The notes under the pieces are model-generated. The model was given only the letters and a program-made list of their open reading frames with translations, searched no databases and was not told the DNA's origin. The position numbers were made by a program, and so were the translations under genes. Positions 23,150 to 32,155 of a stretch of 64,000 nt of DNA are shown here, in pieces. The first letter of the stretch is position 1, and the number at the start of each line of letters is the position of its first letter. The DNA comes from Phylloscopus collybita (taxonomy: Eukaryota > Chordata > Aves > Passeriformes > Phylloscopidae): positions 18,209,001-18,273,000 of the forward strand of contig JAJNNQ010000018.1 in the NCBI GenBank assembly GCA_027886175.1, read 5' to 3'.

Positions 23150-24070
23150 ACAGCCTCTTTACCAGCTCCTTTTCTCAGCAGTGCAGGAGAGAGAAAATAC
23201 AACAAAAAGGCTCGTGTTGAAAACAAGGACAGGACACCTCACTCACTAATTACTGTCAAGAACAAAACAGACTTAGGGAAATTAGTTTAATTAATTAACA
23301 ATCAAATCAGAGTAGGTTAATAATAAATCAACCCAAATCTTAAAACACCTTCCCCTCACCCCTTTCTTCTTCTTGGTTTAATTTTACTCTGGATTCCCCA
23401 CCCATCTTCCCCCAGAACGAGATCCTAAACAGAGTGGGGGCTCCAATCAGTTCATCACTGTTTTCTCTGACACCGCTTCCTTCTCTCCTGCTCCCAGTAG
23501 AAACAGGCCATCAAAAAGGCTGCATACTCACTGCTGCAATGTCAATCCTTTTCGTGGGCTGCGGTTCCTCACAAACTGCCCTGCCATGGATCCCTTCCAT
23601 GGGGTACAGTCAGTCCCTCAGGAGCAGGCTGCTCCAGTGCGGGTTCCCCACACGGTCACAAATCCCCAAATCCCGACGGCAAACGTGCTCCAGCGTGGGC
23701 TCATCTCTTCACAAGGCCACGGGTCCTGCCAGGAGCCAGCTCCAGCATGGGCTTCCCACAGGTTCACAGTCTCCAGGCATCCATGTGCTCCAGTGTGGGG
23801 TCTTCACGGGCTGCAGGTGGATCTCTGCTCCCCCAGGGACCTCCATGGCTGCAGGGCAGAGCTGCCCCACCGTGGTCTGCACCACGGGCTGAAGCAGGGT
23901 GCCTAGAGCACCTCCTCCCCCTCCTTCTGCACTGACCTTGGCTCCTGCAGAGCTGTTCCTATCACGTATTTTCATTCCTCTCTCTGGTTGAAATTTGCTT
24001 GTATGCAATAACTTTTCTACCCTTCTTAAAAATGTCATCCCAGAGGTGCTACCAGTTCCACTGATGGAAC

Positions 24071-24103
<33 letters not shown>

Positions 24104-24250
24104 GCCAGTTTTGGCCAGTGGAGTGTCCATCCTGGAGCTAGCTGGCATTTTCTTTATCAGACATGGAGAAAGCTTCCAGCAGTTTCTCACAGAAATCTCC
24201 CCTGTAGCCCCTCCACTACCAAAACCGGCCACACACACCCACCACAAGCA
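23150..24250. repeat. Degenerate LTR/ERV-like interspersed repeat (non-coding)
   Basis: From memory of bird genome sequence, this stretch resembles a widespread avian LTR-retrotransposon-derived repeat. Recognisable blocks are TTAATTAACAATCAAATCAG, a TTAAAACACCTTCCCCTC block, GGGCTGCAGGTGGATCTCTG, TCTGCACCACGGGCTGAAGC, CTTCTGCACTGACCTTGGCT and ATGGAGAAAGCTTCCAGCAG. It has no intact coding frame and no viral gene was recognised. It contains degenerate tandem units built on CTCCAG(C/T)GTGGG and is interrupted by a (TG)n microsatellite. Orientation and family were not determined; borders are approximate. GC-rich but CpG-depleted relative to the nearby promoter. Confidence 0.6.
24079..24102. repeat. 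(TG)n microsatellite
   Basis: About twelve uninterrupted TG units inside the LTR-like repeat. Confidence 0.95.
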
Positions 24251-25624
24251 TCTACTGCTCTTCCTGCTGCAAGGGATTAGTTGCAGAGGAAGAATGATGT
24301 AGAGAAAAGCCTACAAGGTAAGCATAGTAGTAAGCAAAAAAGAAGTCATGTTTGAGGCAAACAATCGATCTTTTGCACCAATTCCCCAGATTCACTTCAG
24401 CTGATTTCATGAGTAGTGACATTATAGAAAGCCCAGCCTACAGATAAAGGGTCTTTTACAAGTAATGCCACTGATTAAAATAAACTCCAGGCATTGTAGT
24501 TAACAGCTGTATTAATCCCTTTCTGCATCACTGTTCCTAATATAAATCAAGCATCATACAGAGATAGCTTAGACTAATTATTGCTAATGATCTCTCCTGT
24601 TTGCCTGACTTCACTTATAATATATTGATATTACAGTGAGAGGGAACCAATAACAAATCAGTTTAATTACATCATTCCATTTTAAGCTTTAAGAGACATA
24701 TTTTGCTTTTTTTTTTTTTTAATTTCATTTATGTTGTACTATGTTGTATTATTGGAAAAAGAAAAATAATTATTGCAGTACAGAATCAAGAATTAAATTT
24801 ATTTCATAAGCAAAGGATTTACTTTAGAAAAAGATACGTTTGAGAAAAGTTTCCTTTGTGAATAACAGCAGGAGCTCATTGTTTCAAGTTCAACACTACA
24901 TTCTGTGTAGGAAAACTGTCTTTTTTCTTCTAATAGGAAAATTCTATAATCCTAATTAGTTACTTAGTAAAACATGTCAACACTTTACAGTACTTTGTAA
25001 GTAAAAATGAAACTTATACACGTGAAATTGCAGGCTTCAAGCATGTAACAGACATATGGTATGGTCATTTTTCTAGCACTCCTCTCTACTACCATCAAAA
25101 ATATATAATCATGCATAAAGACCCAGACATCTGCTTTCTCACAAATAAGAAATAGAATGATGAAAAAACAGGAAGGCTTCAGAACCAAAACATGATGAAT
25201 AAAGTGAATTTGTTTCGAGAACAGCTTTCAGATTTAGAATTAGTGGCATTCTGACTTTTCAGTTCATGAAGTTACTATTTTGTATGGTGTAAATCAAGAT
25301 ATTTTTCCACGACTTCTTCATTGTTTCAGGACTGTGGGAAAGCCCCTTTGACTAGCAGTTTCCGGGTTATCCTGCCTGTGTTTTTATCACAAATGGGTAA
25401 CTCTCCACTAGGCTGAGGAGTAAATACTTGCATACCACTTTTCTGCCTGGAGGGTGGCTGACTCTTCTTCCTGTTTGGCTTGCTTCCAACTTTCTGTTTT
25501 ACCTGTAGTCAATACGAAGACTAGATGCTGGAAAGTTCCTCCAGAACTGAAATAAGGTGAATATTTCCATCAACTTCCATCTATTGGCCGATACACTCAA
25601 ACTGCAATCACATATTTGATTGCA
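24251..25624. other. Intergenic, nothing recognised
   Basis: AT-rich unique sequence between the LTR-like repeat and the A/C-rich tract. Apart from a poly(T) run I see no gene, repeat family or regulatory signal. Confidence 0.6.
24707..24721. repeat. Poly(T) run
   Basis: Homopolymer T tract of about 15 nt in the intergenic region. Confidence 0.8.
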
Positions 25625-25852
25625 AATCAAAAAAAAAGAAAAAAAAACAAACCAACAAACAAACCCCCCCAAAAAAACAAACAAAAACCCCCAAAACAAA
25701 ACAAAACAAAACAAACCCCCCCAAAAAAACCAAAAAAACAAAAAACAAACAAACAAAAAAAAAACCACAAAAAAAAAAAAAAAAACCCACCAAAAAACAC
25801 CCCAACCCCAAAAAACCAAAAAACACACCAAAAAAAACAACAAAACCCAACA
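25625..25852. repeat. Long A/C-rich low-complexity tract
   Basis: About 225 nt with a single G (at about 25638) composed of A runs and C runs (AAAC, CCCCCCC, CAAAA). On the minus strand it has several runs of three to eight G separated by T-rich loops. Intergenic. Confidence 0.95.
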
Positions 25853-26271
25853 GATCTCAGAAGGGAAGATGTCTCCCTTTTTCTGGGGAAAAAAATAGGT
25901 TTATCCCTGTTCCATTATGGGCAGGCCATATTCAACCCAGTGGGCAGAAACTTTCCTTTGTACCTATAGAACAATGGGTGCAAAATTCAGCTCTGGGATA
26001 TTATTACCTTCCTCATATGAACTTCAACAACAGAATAAAGAGTATGGCAAAGATGAGGTCAAGAACCATGAATGTTGTGAGTGTTGATGGGGCTATGGGG
26101 GAAAGCAGAAGCTCAGTAAGCTCAGTATTGTGCCCTTAAGTAATCACTCTGTATCTTGTTGATGTGTCTTTACCAGAGTCCATCACATGTTCATGGCTGC
26201 CTTTGTCTCTTTGTCCCTTTTATTAGAGTTGATATTTGGAGCAAAGCAGGTAATAGAGAGGTGGTGAGAGT

Positions 26272-26289
26272 AAAAAAAAAAAAAAAAAA
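26272..26289. repeat. Poly(A) run
   Basis: Eighteen consecutive A. No retroposon body was recognised upstream of it. Confidence 0.85.
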
Positions 26290-26886
26290 TGAGGTGGGGC
26301 AATATGTAGTAAGTGTGGAAAAACACAAAGTTTGGACAAAAGCTGGGGTTATGAGAAGAAATAAAGAGGAAGAAAAAAGTTATTTGTGAATACAAATGTG
26401 ATGAGCTTCAAAAGAAGATGTAAGCTGCAGAGGAACATGTTGACAATGTCCTAGCTGTCTCTTTTAAGATGAGGTGTTGTCTTCAATGTAGATAAAAAGA
26501 AGGAAAATGCAGCAAGAACTAACTATGGAAAGCAAGGAAAGTCTAATAAATGCAAGTTCTAGGCAGGGAACCAGGCAGGAAAAGGGTGTGATGAAAAATT
26601 AGAATAGGAAATATGACAGATAAGAGAATTCAGACTTTGTTTCCAGTATGAATTGCTTAGAAATAGGAAGGGTTGCCTCTGTAACCCTGAATTTTCATGG
26701 CTTGGATTTTTCATACATTGTATCAGTCAGTTGCCTCCAACAAGTAACTGCAGTTCTGTCCTCTAACACACACCTCTAGAAAAGGTATCCATTTACTTCA
26801 AGGTTAGTTTATTTTACTCGACATAGGATTCCTTCAACAAACGTTTTATATATTATGGCTCATCATAATTATGGCTGATGTATGGA

Positions 26887-26902
26887 GGGGGGGGGGAAAA
26901 AA
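26887..26902. repeat. Poly(G)/poly(A) run
   Basis: Ten G followed by six A; a mononucleotide tract in intergenic DNA. Confidence 0.85.
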
Positions 26903-27779
26903 GAGATACTTCTCTCATGTCAGGGAAGATGGTTGTGTCTAGGAGAAATAACTCAGAAGAATTCATTATAGTACCAAATTACCTACATATTTCAGCTGAG
27001 ATTAGTGTCCTCGTGAGCAACTTGCTATTTGCATAGTTGACCTGCAGGTTAGACCTGCTCAGACAGTAGCATGTTTGTGCATTTCACATTACCAAAACAC
27101 TTTCTAGGTTTTAAAGTTATTAGTCAGTGTTCACATACTCACTTTACCTTTTTCCTCATCCCTGACTGGTTCCAAGTCTGTATATACTTCTGCCTGGTTT
27201 GCTCAACGTGGAGAGCCGTGGAATTCCAAATTGCACGGAACATTTGTTGATTTCACATGCACACAAGCACATGAAGGTCTTCATATACTTGTGAGACTGG
27301 AGCATAGCCCCTCTTACGGTTTGCGTTAGTTAAACACTGTAAATATTCCTGAATTTATATGCATTTAAATCTTGCTAAGGCAGTTGTTATTAAGGGTATA
27401 ATTTCTACTGACACCTTTGGGAGTTTTTAAGTCCAGAAAGGCTGAAAGATCAGCCTTTAGTCTGCATTGTTTTTGCTGTGTATCTCACCAACAGATGAAA
27501 CTTTGCAAGGACACAAACGTATGTGCATAGGTCATTTGGTAAAGCACTCAGGGATTAAACCTTGAAGATATTTCCAAGCTGCATGAAAACAAGACCAAGA
27601 AAATTTTGTTAAGATATTTTCCTTAATTGGAAAGGCTTAAAATAAATGATCATATGATTAAAAAAAGCAAGGATTGCCTGCTATTTGTTGTAACCCCTAT
27701 TTCTGTAGCGCCCCTGTAGCCAGAGAAGCAGCTGTTCATTGCTGACATTCTCCCTGCCAGGCATTCCAACTCTCTGAGG

Positions 27780-28287
27780 TAATGGGCTACAAGCATACGG
27801 GCCTTCGCTTTAATTCTTTCAGCGTATCCTTCCGCATGGATAGAGCGAGGGGAACGCCTCCAGGAAAAGAAATTAAATGCACACACACAGAGGCACACAG
27901 GGACGGCCGATTTGAAAATATTTCTGAGAACGCAATTTGCGCTCATGCGGCACAGCGTCACATGAAAGAAGCCGCCTGAAGAGCTGGCTGGCACAGGTTT
28001 ATTTTGTTGTAGTATTTTCTTCCACCCCCCAGCTCTCTACCCAGTGGAATGATATCCAGAGCAAGTTTTTTGAGACAGGAAGTGAGGAATGTTTTCACTA
28101 TGAGTGATCTGAGAAGAAGGTGGGTTAGCCGAGATAGCAGCTGTTTGGGACAAGAGGAGCACAGTAAGTCAGTTCCCGAGGAATACAGATGAGATGGCTC
28201 CGGGGGAAGACGTCTGGGAGCGCTGGGTTTTTTTTTCGGCTACACGTATGTGAAAGGAGACTCGGTGTCTTTGGATCGCTGTGCAAG
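27780..28287 (+). promoter_or_regulatory. Moderately CpG-enriched block with strong splice donor: candidate alternative first exon
   Basis: CpG dinucleotides are clearly more frequent than in the surrounding DNA (for example around 27834-27860, 27900-27970 and 28200-28290). The block ends in TGTGCAAG|GTAAGG, a near-perfect plus-strand donor at 28288. This would fit an upstream alternative non-coding exon of PTPN21 or a lncRNA. There is no direct proof. Confidence 0.35.
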
Positions 28288-30545
28288 GTAAGGGATAAAC
28301 AGCGGGCACAGTAAAAACATAGCGGGTGATCTTCTCTGCTGTGTACCGTAAGGCTGAAGAGTTTCAACCACTTACTTTTTTGAAAAGTAGATGGTTGAAG
28401 TGGTTGCGGGGCTGTGCTTCTGGAGGTGGGTGAAGTTTGAGATATGCACTTACTGCTGCTCTCTCAGTCCAAGAGTCATGTCAAAGATTAACTGGTAAAT
28501 CAAGGAGAGGGTGGAGTATTTTGATTACTTGTTTGGCTGCCCAAATATCTCTGAAATAAAAATAAATATATTTCAGGAATGTGAAGTAATAGGATCCGTT
28601 TTTCACCGTGATATATTGCAGTTTTACTTTGACTACTGTCATTTATGCAGGCTATTTAAAAATATTTGTAACGTAAAATGCTAATAATTGAGGGGGCAGT
28701 GGGAGGTGAAGGTAAAGGAGAAAGATAGCACAGTGCTCAGTAATCACACATTAGTCACAGCCATGTTGCTGAAATTCTAACATTGCATTTTTGAAGCCAC
28801 AGGTTTCTGTTGAAATATAAAGGTACAAAGTTTGGTCACTAAAAACATTTTAGCTGTTGTATGAAAATTCCAGGCTTGGTAAATAAAGGCTTGTTATTTT
28901 AAAGGTCATCAGCTGGATTTGTAACTCCTGGCAGTATGTAGCCATGAGTTTTGGCTAAAGTAGCTTAAAACAATGCAGCTAGATCTGAATTTAAAGCAAT
29001 GCACCAGGCAAATTTGAGAGCAGCTAGGACTGCAGGATGCACAGCTGCTGAATAAAACCAGCACAGCTACACTTGCAAGAACTACACATGGCTAGCTGTA
29101 GAAGACACTGAATGATACCCTGGTGTTATTCAGCAGACTTGCCTTAATTCTTCAGTATTTCTTATATTGTAGGAATCTTTTTTGGTTGGTCTTTTGTGAC
29201 GTGGTCTGGAAGTTAATTACTTGGGTTTTTCTTGTTATAAATGGGTTTCAGAAGTCATGAGAATTATGTCAGGCGTACAAAAATGAAATAATTTAGGATA
29301 AATGCTCAGTGGAGCATTTAATCTAAACAGCAGATCATAACCTGGAGAATGTTCCTGGCTGGCACATTCTGAAAATTCTGCTCTAAACTTCCTTCCTATG
29401 TTTGCATTGCTACCTGTTTGTATAGTGAAATAACTGAAAGTCTGAGGCTGCTTCATGTCAGCATTAGACAGTTTGGAAATTTCACCTGTCAGGTTAGCCT
29501 GTGGTTAGTGATTTTTTTTTTCCCTGTACTCCTAGAATACTTTTCTAACCCTTGATATGGGCATAAAAGATTTAAAGTCTTTCATACTCAGTGGTGCTCC
29601 ACAAAACCTGGGATTAAAACACTTCTGCACTTCTACATTTCTGACTGTAGCTTTCAAAGAGGAGTAAATTGGATTCCTTCATTGCTGTAGCACCAAAGAA
29701 GACACCTAACTGTGCAAAGAATGTATTGGAAAATGGGCCTTGGGGACATGAGCTAAGGTCAGCCAGCTAAAAGTTACTCTGTCAGGAATAAACCCAGTGT
29801 GAGATTGTGCTGGCAGTGGACAGGGGACTAAAAGCTTCTGTCTGTAGAGCATTCCCTGCATGCTGTTCAAGCAGGGCTGGATTTGGAGGATCAAAGTGCA
29901 GAGGGAGTAATAAAGTGAGGATTCCCTCTGTATCTCTAAATTTTTCAGGGAAACCTTTTGCTATCTGTTGTTACTTATTCTACAGCTACACCCAAAAATA
30001 AATTTGTTAGTGTTTGGGTGAGGGTTTTTTTTCTCATTCAGCTAAGATTTTAGGTGGTATCTGTTGAGGATGGGAATTGTGTAGAATGGTAGAACTGCTT
30101 CAAGATTATCACAAATGAAGTCATGAAATCTACTTCTGGTCATTCTTCGGAGTAGGGTTGCAAAGATGTCATCGAGAAAAAAATGCCATGCCGCCTCCTC
30201 TTTCTCCCCATTGTAGGCCTTTAATGTGTTTCCACCTTCCTTTTTTCTTTGCGGTGCTGCTGGCTGGGGAGTAGCAAGTCTGATATGGGGTTTTTAGCCT
30301 AAAGAGAGCAGCTAGTTCTCATAACCATAAAGCCTGGTTATGTTGGATAAGTTTCTAGGTGGGTATATCAATGTCCAAGGAGAATGCGGTATCTCTTTAC
30401 AGCTATACCTTTGAGTTTAAAAGCAGGTGTGCTAGGAAGACTACTTCTTCCGGTTCCTCCTTTCCAAAGAAATGCATATCCTCACGTTCCTCTAGTCTGG
30501 TCATCCTGAAAGCCCTCAGAAATCAAATTGTGCCTTTTAATATGT
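28288..30545. other. Intergenic or PTPN21 upstream intron, nothing recognised
   Basis: AT-rich unique DNA. I recognise no repeat family, coding region or structured RNA here. Confidence 0.6.
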
Positions 30546-30599
30546 GCTACTGATAGGTGCCAGCCTGGAAAAGGATTTAAGAAGGAAAAAGAGGCGTTT

Positions 30600-30900
30600 G
30601 TTTTCTCTCCCCTTCCGTCGGGGCGGCACTGCCGCTAGAGGTGCAGGGGCAGAGCGGCAGCAGCGGCGGTGTCCGGGCGGGGCTCCGGGGTCGCTGCCGC
30701 CGCCGGCCCGCACAGCCCAGCCCAGCTCAGCCCAGCTCAGCCCAGCCCAGCTCAGCCCAGCCCAGCCCAGCCCAGCTCAGCCCAGCCCAGCCCAGCCCAG
30801 CCCAGCTCAGCCCGGGGCACAGCAACCTGACCGAGGGAACGGCATCCCTCGCCCAGGGCAGCGGCGTGCACCGAGGGGATCGCTAAAGCGCCTTCCAGCC
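30600..30900 (+). promoter_or_regulatory. GC-rich probable promoter of PTPN21
   Basis: A CpG- and GC-rich block in AT-rich surroundings, about 1.1 kb upstream of the coding start, with GC boxes GGGGCGG (30620-30626) and GGGCGGGG (30675-30682). It includes the pentamer array. Candidate donors for a non-coding first exon downstream are AAAAG|GTGGGG (31033) and CTGG|GTGAGA (31064). Distance to the ZC3H14 start is about 8 kb, similar to the spacing I recall between the human genes. Confidence 0.7.
30713..30813. repeat. Pentanucleotide (CAGCC/CAGCT)n tandem array
   Basis: About twenty head-to-tail 5-nt units, CAGCC with interspersed CAGCT, within the GC-rich block assigned to the PTPN21 promoter. 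Confidence 0.95.
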
Positions 30901-31277
30901 CGGACCTTTCCGTGACGCTATGACAAGTTTCAGAGACCCGGCTGCGTGCGCTAAGAAAATTCTTGGAAAAGGAGAAAGGCAAAGCGTGGAATGGAGTTGA
31001 CAGGAGAGGAGGCGTGAAGGTCTTTGCAAAAGGTGGGGAGATGGGTGGCTAGCTGTAGCCTGGGTGAGAGTATGTTTTTCAAAGAAAAATTAGAAAACAA
31101 ATGGTTCTCAGAATTCACACACTCCCTTGGTGAGGCAAAGCATAACCTGGAGCATCATACAGCAGTTTATCGTAAGGAATAATGGTACGGTTTGCTGTAA
31201 TCCATGGAAGATTAGAGGAATTGCACTTTGTCAGGTAGGAAATGGCTGAGGTGTGAGTTTTAATTCCTCCCTTGCCT

Positions 31278-31313
31278 TTCTTCTTCTTCTTTTTTTTTTT
31301 TTTTTTTTTTCCT
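31278..31313. repeat. (CTT)n plus poly(T) tract
   Basis: Short CTT repeat running into a T run of about 22, located 460 nt upstream of the inferred PTPN21 coding-exon acceptor. Confidence 0.9.
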
Positions 31314-31781
31314 TTAGCATTTCTTGGTTTTGTGTTTAATCCAACAGCAGATAGTAGCTGAGGCTGCACAATGCTCTGAAAAACAAGCCAGGTTGCTGGA
31401 TTTGCTCTTAAAGAAAATGTCTTTGTCCAGTACTACAAATACATCAGATTTCATAGACATATTTCATTTAAATACCGATTCAGTTTATAAATATTTATTT
31501 TAAGACATTGCAGTCACACCTGATTAAGACTCATTATTCACTTGTGAGTTTAAAAAAAGAGATCAACTTGCCAAAACCCAATGTCATCTGTGGAAAAACC
31601 AGAAACTCTGGTACTTATTTCATTATTTGAATACATAAGAGCTCTGCAGTTTGGAAAGGTAGGCTGATTATTTAGATTTAGAAAAAATATATGTGGTATT
31701 TTTCCCATGTTACCGTTCTCTTTTCAGTCAAAGTATTTCTGATTCTTGTACTTCTTCTCTTTCTCTTTTGTTCCTTACCAG

Positions 31782-31975
31782 GACTCCAGTGGATGTCTCT
31801 TCTCCTTGTCTCTTGGTGGAAAACTTGCTTGGCTTTAATGGATACTGCTGCTGCTGGTTGATCTCTGGAGACTTTACAGCTCCTTACCTTTTGAGAGGAG
31901 GTGACTTCTCATCGTCTCTCAAGGTCTCAGTGGTAGTAGCTCTTTATCACTAACCACCTCTGGGGGAAAAAGAAG
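31782..31975 (+). other. PTPN21: PTPN21 5' UTR part of the first coding exon (inferred)
   Basis: A good acceptor, long pyrimidine tract then TTACCAG at 31780-31781, precedes the coding start by 194 nt. The leader holds a 22-codon upstream ORF (ATG 31793, stop 31859-31861). The main ATG context is AAGATGC: A at -3, but C at +4. Confidence 0.65.
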
Positions 31976-32155
31976 ATGCCTCTACCTTTCGGGTTAAAAC
32001 TGAAACGAACTCGACGTTACACAGTTTCCAGCAAGAGTTGCTTGGTGGCTCGTATCCAGCTGCTCAACAATGAATTTGTGGAGTTCACACTGTCAGTGGA
32101 AAGCACGGGCCAGGAAAGTCTGGAAGCAGTGGCTCAGAGGCTTGAGTTGCGGGAG
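31976..32155 (+). CDS. PTPN21: PTPN21 coding exon 1 (start codon)
   Basis: 60 codons, [20 protein letters not shown] to [14 protein letters not shown]. Start of FERM lobe F1. Donor GAG|GTGAGT, phase 0. As remembered, nearly identical to the human N terminus. Confidence 0.97.

Larger units (their letters stand above)
25853..27779. other. Intergenic, nothing recognised
   Basis: AT-rich unique sequence with a poly(A) and a poly(G)/poly(A) tract only. Short open frames without similarity to anything known to me. Confidence 0.6.

Noticed and set aside
23434..24302. Open frames of 60-150 codons on both strands in the LTR-like repeat
   Set aside because: They come from GC-rich, internally repetitive, non-coding repeat DNA; no viral protein was recognised in any frame.
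25499..25969. Open frames rich in Lys/Pro/Asn/Gln or Phe/Val/Gly at the A/C tract
   Set aside because: Pure low-complexity translation of the A/C-rich repeat.
30544..30982. Open frames with (AQPSP)n-like repeats
   Set aside because: Translation of the CAGCC/CAGCT pentamer array; a 5-nt unit repeats in every frame and simply lacks stops.
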